Notes: generated from the letters alone by a model not told the origin. A stretch of DNA of 64,000 nucleotides from Charina bottae (GCA_023362775.1 JALMGJ010000006.1:55824501-55888500); one strand, 5' to 3'; positions 20,126-32,009 are shown, numbered from the stretch's first letter. Numbers and translations are program-made.

Positions 20126-21999
20126 ATCCCTGCAACACCACTGAGTGCCAGGACCTGGATAGTTCCTAAAACGAATGCACTGTATATAGTCATCTACAAT
20201 GTGACGGTCCATGAATTCAATTCCTGGTATAGGGTTTGAACCCCACAGAAGAGCATCATGCTACCCATGTCTGACGAGTCCCAAATAGGATAAAACTGGT
20301 GACATGGTGCCTTCTGGTGTTCAACATATCTATTCTATGTCATGTTTCAAAACAAATACAATCTTGTTTTCACACCAATCTCTTCTGTTGTTGGTTAACT
20401 AGATGGGACCACACAGCATTCTACCAAAGCCAGTTGCTGGTAATATTGGTCAGCAGCTATTACTGTCCAAATACTGCAAAGAGACCTGTGACTTCATTGA
20501 CTATCTCTACTGCAAATGCTAGCCTGGTCATCTTATGCCTGACCAGCCTTAGACTTAAAAATTTCCCCCTTCCCCCTCCAATTAATGCTCATGCTGAATG
20601 AGAATCTTGGAACATGTCGTCCAAGTCATCTGGGATGCAAAATTCAGGAGGCTCTTTTAGCCCAAGGCAACATGGAAACTTTAATTCTTTTGGTTACCAA
20701 ACAATTTCTACGTATGTGACAAATGTTATTTAAACAGCACAGTGAATTAACCATTATATTAATGCTAGCATTTTGTCAGACTTATTTATCCCATGGATTA
20801 TTAGTTTGTGCTGTTTTTTTTTCTTTTAAAGAAAATGGGGGAGGAAGCAGCTGCTCTTTAGCTGTAATAGCATGAGTACTGCGTGTTCCCTCAGTGGAGA
20901 CAAATTCTGTCCTTGTACATATTGATATCACTGGAGGAATTCTACAGGCATCATTGCTGACGTCAGTCTATATCCTTCACTTTCCTTGAATAAACTGTAG
21001 CCCAAACAGTGGGAAATGTCTACTTCTCTAAAAGAACAAGCTTTTATTTTGCTAAAAATAAGACAGGACTATGTCAAATGGCTTTAATGCTTGATCTTCA
21101 AGCTCCTTTGAAAGAAGGAGACTAGAATAGACTCGATATTCTACTCTATAGACAGAACTTTATTATATAATATTAAAGAACCTAAGCCAGAAAATTCAGA
21201 CATGTCAATATAATCAAACAGCTACTTCATCAATGCTGGCTTTGTCAGTAGAGAGGAAAGGTGTGAAGTTGTTTATGACTTGCTATCCAAAATAACAAGA
21301 ACAGAATCCTTAGAATTGCCAAATATCATTTACAATTTATTATGATGGAAGGAAATAACAAGTCAACTATTGAAACTCATTCTTGGGCACAGGCAAAGAC
21401 TGAATCTCTTTATAGAGCTTGGGGGTTTTTTTTCGCCTTTTCTTATTTTTCTGTTGTTGCTGATTGAAAAATAGGTCCATAATAAGTTTGTATACTAAAT
21501 TAATATGATAATAGTGAGATCACTTACCCAGGTAGGTACTGTAACCCTCAAGAACCCTCAGTTGCAACTATGTTAGTTTAGAGTTATGTGGAGGTTGCAA
21601 TCTTACCAAGTTTTCTCTCTCATTTGTTGATCGCAAAACTGGTAAATTGAAATAATTGGAGAACAAGGATACTGGAGAAATGAGCACAGATAACATGATG
21701 CCTAAGCATGTATGTTGATTAGATAGGTGGAAGACTTCGTTCTGTACTTTTTAGTGAAACCTCCAGGATCACAATCAGTCCCAAGAAAAGGCTCAGAGCA
21801 TGTCAGCGAGGATGTCACTGAGAATGCTCCATCCAAGCATTTGTTACACTACTAGAACTGAGCTTGCACTCCTGACACACACAAATCTAATCCTGTTTTC
21901 ACCCCAGATTGTAATAATTAAAGCCCCTGATTTACAAACAAGCCATTTTGTTGCTTTTACTTTTAAATAACTGAAAATCACCCAAAGAGTCTAACTGGA
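20126..21999. other. intergenic, no gene seen
   Basis: Almost 1.9 kb of AT-rich sequence without recognisable repeats or coding signal. Confidence 0.5.
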
Positions 22000-22003
22000 T
22001 ATT

Positions 22004-22038
<35 letters not shown>

Positions 22039-23245
22039 TTCATTCGATTTATCACCGCCCAACTCCCTCAAGAGGGACTCTGGGCGGTTTACAGTCAACA
22101 TAATTAATTGTATTACAAATATGAATAAAATTAAATAAAACATTAAAATAACAGTTTAAGAATATAATAAAAATAATAAAATCCAGATGGCAGTATCTTC
22201 TTTAAAACCATGGAAAGGGCATTCTAGGGCCACCCTAAGTCATTAGCCATCTCCAAGAGTGTACACCAGAGCTTTCCAAACTGTGTGTCGCGACACAAAA
22301 GTGTGTCGCCACACACAGTCTGGTGTGTCGCCAGACAACCCGGAAGCGCTGATCATCATCAGCGCTTCCGGGTTTTCCCGCGGCGACACACCAACGGCGG
22401 CGTGCAAAAACCTGAAAGCGGCAGCAGCGCTTCCGGGGTTTTGCGCGCTGCCGCAACGGCGGCACTTCCGGGTTTCCCCGCGGTGACACACCAACGGCGG
22501 GAAAACTTTGGAAAGCCCTGGTGTACACTCTTCTTCCCTCCCCAGGCCTGTTGACAGAACCAGGTCTTGAGTTTTTTCCGGAAGTCCAGGAGTGAGGGGG
22601 ACTGTCTTATCTCTGGGGGGAGAATGTTCCACAGAGCAGGAGCTACTGCAGAGAAGACACGCTTCCGTGACCCCGTTAGATGGAATTCTTTAACTGATGG
22701 GGTCCGTAGCACACCCTCCCTACATGACCGGATGGGACGAGACGATGTAATGGGGATAAGACGGTCCATTAGGTAACCTGGTCCCATGCCATGAAGGGCT
22801 TTAAAGGTCATAACCAACACCTTGAATTGGACCCGGAAGCAAACTGGGACCCAGTGCAGCTCACGTAACAAAGGTGTTACATGTGTCCAATTAGGGACAC
22901 TCAAAATTGTCCGCTCGGCTGCATTCTGGATCAGCTGAAGCTTCCGGATATTCTTCAAGGGTAGCCCCATGTAGACCGCATTACAGTAGTCTATATGGGA
23001 GATAACCAGAGCATGAGTGACCGTTCGAAGGGCCTCTCGTTCCAGGAAAGGTCGTAACTGGCGCACAACACTAAGTTGCACAAAGGCCCTCCTGGCCACG
23101 ACTGCCACCTGCTCTTCGAGCAGGAGTCGTGAGTCCAAGAGGAACCCCAAGTTACACACCGGGTCTGTCTGGGGCAGTGCCACCCCATCCAGAACTAAAG
23201 ATGACAATTTCCTAGATACCGAGGAGCCATTAATCCACAGCCACT
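22000..23245 (-). mobile_element. L2-clade LINE 3' part, hAT-interrupted
   Basis: An (ATTT)n tail starts at about 22000, followed by CACCGCCCAACTCCCTCAAG and GACTCTGGGCGGTTTACAGT. From 23207 down, the - strand encodes L2 RT C-terminal sequence: FLLDSRLLLEEQVAVVARRA, THALVISHIDYCNAVYMGLP, LRELHWVPVCFRVQFKVLVM and APALWNILPPE. The ORF then runs into the hAT insert, producing a chimeric tail, so the 282-codon ORF is not a gene. Confidence 0.88.
22267..22520. mobile_element. GC-rich non-autonomous hAT element, copy 2
   Basis: CAGAGCTTTCCAAACTGTGT at the left, CTTTGGAAAGCCCTG at the right, and a perfect 8-bp target duplication GTGTACAC (22259-22266 and 22521-22528). The interior has TGTGTCGCGACACA palindromes and several repeats of CGCTTCCGGGTTTTCCCGCG. 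It is inserted in the L2 at 22000-23245. Confidence 0.9.
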
Positions 23246-23944
23246 CCTATGATACCTTCTTATTTTGGATTAAATCACCTCCATTCATCTATTGCTGAGT
23301 CTTAAATTATTTTATAATCACACCATCTGCTCCCACTTTGTTATAACCACACACTGGTGTTACTTGGGTTGGGCTATTAGGTGGAAGTTCAGAGACCCCC
23401 AGCTTTGAAATTCTTCAAATTGCTACTGGTATATGAAGATGCCTACAATGACTTTCCTGCCATTTTTTTCTTCTTAAAAAAAATAATTTGCAGAGCAGGT
23501 GCTCTACTCTGAAGTGAAACTCCAGCTAGCCACAGCCACTATTTTCATGGTTCAATGAGTCTGCCCTTCCTCCCAACAACAGCTGTAGAAATTGTGTGTG
23601 TGTCTGTACACATATGTCCTTCTGAGCATTATATTCCATGCATCTAATGAAGCAGATTGGGATCCATAAATGCTTGTAAAGTAAGCCTTGTAAAAGATGT
23701 GCCAAAAAAACTTTTTATTGATTTTGCTCAGAAGACTAAATCAGTTATCCTTCTCGAAACTGCTAAGCTGAAGGAGATGAATCAGGCAGTATGGTTGAAA
23801 GGAAATGAACTAGTCCCACATTTTTCTCAGCATTACTAAAATATGTCACTTCATGACATAAGTGTTTTCTGATAGATGACATCAACCTAGGCAACTGGTG
23901 TATGAATGAGCAAGCCCCTATTCAATTTATCAGGGAATAAACTC
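23246..23944. other. intergenic, no gene seen
   Basis: Unique-looking sequence. A 60-codon ORF at 23657-23839 has no recognisable features. Confidence 0.45.
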
Positions 23945-24277
23945 TGGGGCGTGGTGGGTCAGTGGGTAAGATGCCAGGCTTGTCGATCAGAAGATTGCAA
24001 GTTCGGAGGTTCAAATCCCTAGCCCTGCGTGACGGAGTGAGCTCCCGCACTAGCCCCAGCTCTTGCCAACCTAGCAATTTGAAAGCATGCAAATGCAAGT
24101 AGATTAATAGGTACCACTTCGGTGGGAAGGTAACAGCATTCCACGCGTGTCATGCGGCCACATGACCGTGGAAGCGTCTTCAGACAACGCTGGCTCTTCG
24201 GCTAACAAACGGAGATGAGCACCGGCCCCTAGAGTCGGACACGACTGCACAAGTGTGCGGGGGGAACCTTTACCTTT
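23945..24277 (+). repeat. full-length Sauria-type SINE
   Basis: Complete from GGGGCGTGGTGGGTCAGTGG (tRNA-like head) to the tail CGGACACGACTGCACAAGTG, then GCGGGGGGAACCTTTACC. Short target duplication TAAACTC on both sides. The best reference copy in the window. Confidence 0.93.
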
Positions 24278-25585
24278 ACTAAACTCAGTGGGGCTTACTT
24301 CTGAATGGACATAAAGAATGCACAGTTCTATTAATCTAAATCCAACTCAATGAGAGTAGTTTGCTTTTTCCTTAACTTGATGAATTTCCAGCAGTGTTCT
24401 AATAAGGATAACAACAATGCTCTCTTCTACATGTATAAACATTATCATCAAGAAACTAGGTAAGTCTGTAAGATCTCTGCTGGACTGATTGCAGCAAGCA
24501 AATGAATTGACGTTGTCCTGTCACTGCTGCCAAGTTCTTTATAGGATGATATGACCAAATCGACCCATCTGGCACAATAGGATGAAGAAATATGTGTAAA
24601 AGAGTCAAGATCCATTTGCTTTGGACAACATCCTAGTTTTTAATAATTTCAGGTAAGATTTTTTTTTCAAGTATTGCTTTGGGGCCAGGGAGAATCAAAT
24701 CGAAAATCATACTAGTTTAGAATTTGTGAAAATCTCCCCACAGTCCTATTTTTCATGATGCAATGGAAATTTTCAGTTATAATTAGCACATTCTAAATGA
24801 ATTTCCTTGGGAAATAAGGCTAAAATGAGTATGTTACACTTCTGATAGCTTATTTAATTTTTTTTAAATCCACACACCAAAAAAAGTTGCCATGAAGGCC
24901 TTTTGTTTTCAAGAGGGATTTCCAGCCAGCCCTTTGCTATACCATTCCCAGTTCAATCATTAAAATCACTAAAACTCTGGATATGCAATAGGTTTTACAT
25001 ACAGTGGTGGGTATGAATGTTCGTCAACATTCTCTTTTATGCAGAAGTGTCCAGGAGGGGCATTTTAAAAAGTCAAGATAGTGGCCATGACTGTGCAGTC
25101 CAAGGCACTATCTTAACTTTTATTTTTGACTCTCTCCTTGCTGAAACCCTGCTTTTATCAGTGATATGAGTGCCTCTTAACTAATGCAGTCCCTATCTCT
25201 GTTTCAAAATGAATGTCAGAGACTACGAAAAAGGAATGTAGCAGTCTGACACTGCATAGTAGCTATTCTTTCTCTGTGGGCAAGAAAGTCCCTAGTTCTA
25301 AAACAAATCTGTTATCCACAGATCCACATGGACACACTAAGCAGTTTTTGCCAGCCTGATGCCCTACAGCCCTTGAATTGGCCATAGATTATGGGAATTG
25401 TAGTCGGAAACATCTGAAGAACATCAGTTAGATGAAGTGCACTAAGCAATCTTATGGACCAATGACACACAATGTTAAGGCATCTTTACATCTGTTTTGA
25501 AGTACACCACTGCATTTTGAACTTTGCTATAAGACAGCCCTTAAGCAAGAATTCCCTCTCTTTACACAGCCAGTTTGTTGTTGAA
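24278..25585. other. intergenic, no gene seen
   Basis: AT-rich. A decayed foldback remnant at about 25355-25435 contains GGGAATTGTAGTCGGAAAC. No coding signal. Confidence 0.45.
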
Positions 25586-25665
25586 TGTATTGTCGAAGGC
25601 TTTCACGGCCGGAGTTCGATGGCTGTTGTGGGTCTTCTGGGCTGTGTGGCCGTGTTCTGGAAGTT
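25586..25665 (+). repeat. Penelope-like terminal fragment
   Basis: TGTATTGTCGAAGGCTTTCA, then CGGCCGGAGTTCGATGG, a GTGGGTCTTCTGGGCTGTGT segment and GGCCGTGTTCTGGAAG. This resembles an abundant amniote repeat that I associate with Penelope-like elements. It stops before the part that would hold the hammerhead-like core. Assignment is from memory of the repeat. Confidence 0.5.
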
Positions 25666-26887
25666 GTGGTTCCTAATTAGTTTGTGGTTCCTAATTAGTT
25701 TGTTGTTGGTTGAAAAAGTCATGCAAATCAGCTTTGTTGCTGTTGTTTAATAACTTTACTGATGGGAAATGAAGTTATGCTACAGATTAATATATTTGCT
25801 TCCTTTTTAAATCAGTTCCTGTTCTTGCCTTTTATTCAGGACGCAGCCACAGCTTGGTGAACACAGTTTAACAAGTTCTGAACCTGAAACCCAACAGAGA
25901 GATGTTCAGAAAAGGAAGTAGCTAAAATTAACTAGGTATGCCAAAACTGAAAAAATATTATCCTACTATAATGAACAGATGTATAATTAAATCACCATTA
26001 AGAGAGTACATGGTCTCCCCATGTTCATTTTTCTGCTTTGGAAAGGCAAATTCATTGGCTATAATGAATAGTTCGGATAACAAGCATTCTGATAGCATTT
26101 TTTATAATATAACAGTTAAATTTAGTTATTACCTTGCTTGTATGCTTAAAACCTTTAAAAGCAAAGGGATATTTCTTTATAAATTAAGATCTGTGCAGGG
26201 CCTAGCATTATAAGCTTGTAACATGGGTTTCCTCACTCATATACATTTATGTTTATATTAGATCATGAAACAAACTTTTTGAAATAATTTTTTTTATACT
26301 TCTGAAGTTACACAATCGACTACATGGGAATTTTAATATCATGTCCCCTTTCTTTCTATTTTTGTTTTCATGCATTGCATCCTGAAGAAAAGAATTACAA
26401 AGATCGTTATTTTTTTTTGTAATGGTTTGGTTAATCCAAAGAAAAGTATTCGTCTGAATAGCCAGTACATACGCAAATGTTTTGTAAGTAACTCAATTTA
26501 AAAAACAACAACTATTTTTCTGGCCTCTCTCATTGCCCAGTTGTATCTTTCTACGTTACTTTTATCTGGTAACTTCATTTTATAGATAAAATAGCTAGGT
26601 AGTTTAATCATCCTGCTTTATAACAGATTTTTTTAAATTAATACTGCCTTGCTGAAGCTTCTTCTAGTTTCTACCCTGTCACTGGCAGTGTGCAAAAAAT
26701 ATATCTGTACTTCATTGACATTTAGTTTGCAAACTAAATATTTATAAATTCTAGGCCTGTAAATCCTACCAATAACAGTAACTCCCACTGTTCTTTTCTA
26801 GAGAAGTGCTGGGTTAACTACTTGGTTCAGTATATTGCTTTTCTGTTCCAACACTGCTTCTGATTGACTCTAGCAAATCTTACAAGA
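25666..26887. other. intergenic, no gene seen
   Basis: AT-rich unique sequence. A short tandem duplication of TGTGGTTCCTAATTAGTTTG lies at 25665-25703. Confidence 0.5.
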
Positions 26888-27020
26888 TTTTATTTATTCA
26901 TTCATTCATTCAATTTGTGTGGCCACCCATCTCAATAGGTGATTCTGGGCAGCAAACAAAATTAAAATAAAGTAAAAGAAATAATTATAATAATACAAAC
27001 ATTAAAAGATATAGCAGCTG
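26888..27020 (-). mobile_element. L2-clade LINE 3' terminus
   Basis: TTTATTTATTCATTCATTCA tail, then CCACCCATCTCAATAGGTGA and TTCTGGGCAGCAAACAAAAT, the diverged counterpart of the CACCGCCC...GACTCTGGGCGG end of other L2 copies. Confidence 0.65.
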
Positions 27021-27075
27021 AGAATGAGAAGATTAGTACAACAGGTTCAGAAATGCAAAGAAATAATATCCCACA

Positions 27076-27141
27076 TGCTGCCTGGGGAATTCTGGAGTTG
27101 AAGTCCACACATCTTAAAGTCGCTGAGGTTGAGGAACACTG
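27076..27141. repeat. half of a CAGTG-ended hAT MITE
   Basis: GGGGAATTCTGGAGTTGAAG, then TCCACACATCTTAAAGTCGC and TGAGGTTGAGGAACACTG. It matches the right half of the 58827-58944 element. The left terminus is missing. Confidence 0.65.
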
Positions 27142-27819
27142 CTCTAGCATGACCTTTAATTAGCCTCATTTTTTTCCTCAAGATCCAGGAGTTACAACCT
27201 GGGCTTGGCCTCCCTGGACCTCTGTGTCCTAATAAAGTGTACCTGCTTTGATGCTTGAGTCTTGCATTTGAGATGTTTTGATAGTCCCGATTTTAGCAGT
27301 TTAGAATAAACAAGTAGCTTCAGTAGATGTATTGAGTTCTGCTGATCTATACACTTGAGAGGAAATACCCAGAATCACTCTGGAATGTGCAATCTGGTGA
27401 GTACAGCAGGTGTAGGTCACCTTTGGGTGCTACGTAGGTGCTAGCCTGTTCTCTCAATGGCTGCCAATACAGGGATGGCCAGGAGCAATAGATTTATTTA
27501 TTAGAAAGTAAACTGGGGAAATTATCCTGTTATCTCCTATAGCCCTTCAAGATGCTCTCCACCACTCCAGCTTCTCTTTGTCTCTAGGCAGGTGGGCATA
27601 TTTCTGAACGAAGCTCGGAGTAGTTGCTACCCACTTTTTCATTTCCTAAGAGTGCCAATAGTACTACTGCATGGGAGGGCCTCAGGAATTCTGGAGGCGG
27701 ATGTTTTCCTTTTAAGAATGCCAATTTCCTTTAAAAAAAACCCCACAAAGTAAAATCAAATAGAGCAAGGAGCCAAGTGGGGTCCAGGAGAAATTTGTTC
27801 CCATAGGCTGCCTATTAAA
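27142..27819. other. intergenic, no gene seen
   Basis: Unassigned sequence. Confidence 0.45.
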
Positions 27820-28163
27820 GCCAATTTGGTGTAGTAGTTAAGATGCTGGCCTAAAAACCAGGAGACTGAGAGTTCTAGTCCCGCCTTAGGCATGAAAGCC
27901 GGCTGGGTGACCTTGGGCCAGACCCTGTCTCTCAGCCCTAGGAAGGAGCCAATGGGAAACCAGGAGACTGAGAGTTCTAGTCCCGCCTTAGGCATGAAAG
28001 CCAGCTGGGTGACTTTGGGCCAGTCCCTCTCAATCAGCCCAATACACCTCACAGGGTTGTTGTAGGGAAAATAGGAGGCAGGAGTATTAGGTGTGTTCGC
28101 CATCTTAAGCTGACCAAAATATATTAAAAAGGTGGGATAAAACTATTTTTATTATTATTATTT
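27820..28163 (+). repeat. CORE-type SINE with 102-bp internal duplication
   Basis: tRNA-like start GCCAATTTGGTGTAGTAGTT, then AAACCAGGAGACTGAGAGTT at 27855 repeated at 27957, joined through CTAGGAAGGAGCCAATGGG. It ends in AAAAAGGTGGGATAAAACTA. The period and junction equal those of the - strand copy at 7421-7765. Confidence 0.87.
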
Positions 28164-28382
28164 AACCATAAAGAAAACTGGGACATGCTTGAGGAAAAAA
28201 TGCTAGCTCCACTGACTTTATCCTCAAGCATCCAAATAGACACAGAAAGTTACTTTAAAAGTCCCATTGAATTGAGGATGGAGATTCAAGAGGCTTCCAA
28301 ATTTTCCATCCAAAGGTTTAGCATGTCTGTGTTTTCTCAATGCTTTAAATGCATAATTTAGCTAAAGAATTTAATTTTTTAA

Positions 28383-28439
28383 AGATTTTTTTATCCCGCT
28401 TTTATTATTTTTATAAATAACTCAAGGTGGAGAACATAC
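28383..28439 (-). repeat. CORE-type SINE, left piece split by L1
   Basis: TTTTATCCCGCTTTTATTATT to CTCAAGGTGGAGAACATAC. The same SINE resumes at 32387 after the L1-type insertion. Confidence 0.8.
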
Positions 28440-28691
28440 CTTTTTTTAAATAAGAATTTTATTAAGTTTGAAACAAAGATAAAAACTACAAAAAAGAAAA
28501 AAACTACAAAGAAAAAAACTACAAAAAGAAAAAAAACTTAAAAAGTGTGAAACACAAGAAAAAAGAATTTTGAAAATTACATAAAGAGGTGACTTCCGAC
28601 TTTCAACAAGAATATACAGCAAATTCCATAATCAATCCCTTTCTCTATATCAGACCAAGATCACATTATTTCTATAAATTATTCCATTAGC

Positions 28692-29084
28692 TAAGGCTGA
28701 GCAAAGGAAGATAGATGCTTTTGAACTGTGGTGTCGGAGGAAAATTCTGAGAGTGCCTTGGACTGATGATCAAACGAGTCCATACTCCAGGAAATAAAGC
28801 CAGACTGCTCACTTGAGGGAATGATATTAAAGGCAAAACTGAAGTACTTTGGCCACATAACGAGAAGACAGGATACCCTGGAGAAGATGCTGATGCTAGG
28901 GAAAGTGGAAGGCAAAAGGAAGAGGGGCCGACCAAGGGCAAGATGGATGGATGATATTATGGAGGTGACGGACTCGACCGTGGGGGAACTGGGGATGGCA
29001 ACGGCCAACAGGAAGCTCTGGTGTGGGCTGGTCCATGAAGTCACGAAGAGTCGGAAGCAACTGAATGAATAAACAACAACAAAA
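28692..29084 (+). mobile_element. BovB (RTE) LINE 3' end, copy 1
   Basis: Target duplication ATTCCATTAGC (28681-28691 and 29085-29095). It encodes the C-terminal BovB RT tail, with AKLKYFGHITRRQDTLEKML, a KVEGKRKRGRPRARWMDDI segment and LVHEVTKSRKQLNE, then AACAACAACAAAAA. 5' truncated. Confidence 0.9.
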
Positions 29085-29544
29085 ATTCCATTAGCACATT
29101 ATAAAAATCACTAAACACAATTGCTCCTTCCCCTTATATTAAAAGAAAAAAGATTATATATATATCCAAATCAACTTCCCCCTCAAAACATTTATTTGAT
29201 TATTTCCTTCCTACCCCTATTCTATATATTTCTGTCCACTATAATAGAAATCAAATTATAAGAACATTTAAATTGTTTATTTTTATAATTAATAATACTA
29301 TAACAATCTTAACCCTATTAAACCTAAAACCTAGCAATGAATATTATATTTTATAAATCTTAAAAATCAAACAAACCTTAAAAGCAGTCCAGTAAATCTT
29401 AAACCAAATCATTAAAGAAAGATGAAATCATACAAGCCTTAATATCAATCCAAATAGACATTCTTAATTCTCTACCCCACCTCAAAGTAAACCAAAACAT
29501 TTACATATCTCCATATTACACACAAGGCATTTTTCCTGCAGACA

Positions 29545-29916
29545 TTAAACAGCCCTTGGAAACTCAGACTTCTCAGTAGAAAACCTCCCACAGAACAAAG
29601 CCTCTTCTTTCCCATAACATTCCATCAAAAAAACATCTGCATTTGTGATTTGCAATTCAGTCTGTTCTTTTAACTCCTTCAACACCAAAATCTGGTCATC
29701 TGGCACAACAAGAGCTTCAATTTCGCTGTCGGTAGCAACATCTCCATCTTCAGTAGAATCAACTTCTTCCACAACCTCCTCAGCCAGATGAAACATTTTA
29801 AAGCTGATATTTTCTACAATGTCCCAAATATCTTGCAGAATAGCTTGACAGGTATCATGAAACTCACAGCGAAGCTCACAACAGAACTCTGAGAAAATCT
29901 CCTTGAAATCCTCCAT
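29545..29916 (-). pseudogene. LINE ORF1-like or unassigned element ORF
   Basis: 123-codon ORF, the only coding-like sequence of the L1-type insertion. It starts MEDFKEIFSEFCCEL and is acidic and helical in look (EEVVEEVDSTEDGD). No RRM or zinc-knuckle motif of L1 ORF1 is visible. The AT-rich 3' UTR starts right after it. It may be an N-terminal ORF1 remnant. I do not recognise it as a host gene. Confidence 0.4.
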
Positions 29917-30281
29917 GTTTCAGGCAGTAGATTATGGCGCCCCCTAGATACTTGGCTGGCGAACGTAGGAGTTAATGAGTTAATGGAAGATCTCCAAAAG
30001 TTGTTGACACAAGAGAAAGTATGCTAACAGGCAGCTCCTAGAGAAAGTGAACAGAAAACTGAGGATTCGAAACAGCAGATTCAACGTGTAGGAAAATGTT
30101 AAATCCTTCAAATTCAATACAAAAATAATAGCAGGGAGACAATTATTTATTCTCAATCCTCCTCAATATCCAAATGGGAAAACAAGCCAAAGCTTTAAAA
30201 GATTTTTGAAAATTAATCCCAAAAATAATGACAAGCACCAACAGAGATCGTTTCTCCTTGATGTAGAAAGTCTCTTAGGGT

Positions 30282-30408
30282 AAAAGGTAAGGTTTCCCTT
30301 CCAGTCGTATCCGGCTCTAGGGGGCGGCGCTCATCTCCGATTCTTGGCCGAGGGAGCCAGCGTTGTCCATAGACACTTCCATGGTCATGTGGCCAGCATG
30401 TACCCTAA
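30282..30408 (-). repeat. Sauria-type SINE 3' part
   Basis: AAAAGGTAAGGTTTCCCTTC, then CGGCTCTAGGGGGCGGCGCT and a CCACATGACC-equivalent end, truncated in the body. The flanks are an inverted (not direct) 10-bp match, TCTCTTAGGG and CCCTAAGAGA. Confidence 0.8.
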
Positions 30409-30429
30409 GAGATAACTTTAATATATATA

Positions 30430-32009
30430 CACTGCTCAAAAAAATAAAGGGAACACTGAAACAACACAATGTAAGTCCAAGTCAATCACACTTCTGTGAA
30501 ATCAAACTGTCCACTTAGGTAGCAACACTGATTGACAATCAATTTCACATGCTGTTGTGCACATGGAATAGACAACAGGCGGAAAGCATAGGCAGTTAGC
30601 AAGACATCCCCAATAAAGGAGTGGATCTGCAGGTGGTGACCACAGACCACTTCTCAGTTCCTATGCTTTCTGGCTGATGGTTTGGTCACTTTTGAATGCT
30701 GGCGGTGCTTCCACTCTAGTGGTAGCATGAGACGGAGTCTACAACCCACACAAGTGGCTCAGGTAGTGCAGCTCATCCAGGATGGCACATCAATGCGAGC
30801 TGTGGCAAGAAGGTTTGCTGTGTCTGTCAGCGTAGTGTCCAGAGCATGGAGGCGCTACCAGGAGACAGGTCAGTACATCAGGAGACATGGAGGAGGCCGT
30901 AGGAGGGCAACAACCCAGCAGCAGGACTGCTACCTCCACCTTTGTGCAAGGAGGGACAGGAGGAGCACTGCCAGAGCCCTGCAAAATGACCTCCAGTGGG
31001 CCACAAATGTACGTGTGGCTGCTCAAACGGTCAGAAACAGACTCCATGAGGGTGGTATGAGGGCCCGACGTCCACAGGTGGGGGTTGTGCTTACAGCCCA
31101 ACACCGTGCAGGACGTTTGGCATTTGCCAGAAAACACCAAGATTGGCAACTTCGCCACTGGCGCCCTGTGCTCTTCACAGATGAAAGCAGGTTCACACTG
31201 AGCACATGTGACAGACGTGACAGGGTCTGGAGACGCCGTGGAGAACGTTCTGCTGCCTGCAACATCCTCCAGCATGACCGGTTTGGCAGTGGGTCAGTAA
31301 TGGTGTGGGGTGGCATTTCTTTAGGGGGCCGCACAGCCCTCCATGTGCTCGCCAGAGGTAGCCTGACTGCCATTAGGTACCGAGATGAGATCCTCAGACC
31401 CCTTGTGAGACCATATGCTGGTGCGGTTGGCCCTGGGTTCCTCCTAATGCAAGACAATGCTAGACCTCATGTGGCTGGAGTGTGCCAGCAGTTCCTGCAA
31501 GACGAAGGCATTGATGCTATGGACTGGCCCGCCCGTTCCCCAGACCTGAATCCAATTGAGCACATCTGGGACATCATGTCTCGCTCCATCCACCAACGCC
31601 ACGTTGCACCACAGACTGCCCAGGAGTTGGGGGATGCTTTAGTCCAGGTGTGGGAGGAGATCCCTCAGGAGACCATCCTCCACCTCATCAGGAGCATGCC
31701 CAGGCGTTGTAGGGAGGTCATACAGGCACGTGGAGGCCACACACACTACTGAGCCTCATTTTGACTTGTTTTAAGGACATTACATCAACGTTGGATCAGC
31801 CTGTAGTGTTCTTTTCCACTTTAATTTTTGAGTGTAACTCCACATCCAGACCTCCAGCGGTTGCTTACATTTGATTTCCATTGCTTTTTGTGTGATTTTG
31901 TTGTCAGCACATTCAACTATGTAATGAACAAAGTAATTAATACGAATATTTCATTCATTCAGATCTAGGATGTCTTATTTCAGTGTTCCCTTTATTTTTT
32001 TGAGCAGTG
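30430..32009 (+). mobile_element. complete Tc1-like transposon
   Basis: 1,580 bp bounded by inverted repeats that start CACTGCTCAAAAAAATAAAG and agree exactly for 32 nt at the two ends (30430-30461 and 31978-32009). It is inserted in TA-rich DNA: the left flank is TA, while the right flank reads TG, so one side of the expected TA duplication has changed. It contains one long transposase ORF. Identity of the ends and the open ORF suggest a recent insertion. Confidence 0.93.
30682..31752 (+). CDS. Tc1-type transposase, open reading frame
   Basis: 356 codons from the first ATG. The family start is probably the internal ATG at 30727 (MRRSLQPTQ), giving 341 residues, the usual length. A helix-turn-helix DNA-binding region (about residues 16-75 of the long form) contains [20 protein letters not shown], followed by the basic GGGRRRATT linker. 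The DDE catalytic domain has Asp167 (FTDESRF), Asp258 (MQDNARPHV) and Glu293 ([10 protein letters not shown]). Exactly 34 residues lie between the last two, so it is DD34E. There is no internal stop or frameshift. It cuts and pastes its own element at TA sites and is not a host gene. Activity cannot be judged from sequence alone. Confidence 0.95.
   Translation: MVTFECWRCFHSSGSMRRSLQPTQVAQVVQLIQDGTSMRAVARRFAVSVSVVSRAWRRYQETGQYIRRHGGGRRRATTQQQDCYLHLCARRDRRSTARALQNDLQWATNVRVAAQTVRNRLHEGGMRARRPQVGVVLTAQHRAGRLAFARKHQDWQLRHWRPVLFTDESRFTLSTCDRRDRVWRRRGERSAACNILQHDRFGSGSVMVWGGISLGGRTALHVLARGSLTAIRYRDEILRPLVRPYAGAVGPGFLLMQDNARPHVAGVCQQFLQDEGIDAMDWPARSPDLNPIEHIWDIMSRSIHQRHVAPQTAQELGDALVQVWEEIPQETILHLIRSMPRRCREVIQARGGHTHY

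Noticed and set aside
22359..23207. 282-codon ORF as a candidate gene
   Set aside because: The N-terminal part is L2 reverse transcriptase C-terminus and the end is translated hAT DNA. A chimeric repeat ORF.
30682..31752. Tc1 transposase as a domesticated host gene
   Set aside because: It sits between perfect inverted repeats with a complete element structure and has no introns or host promoter. An ordinary transposon explains it.
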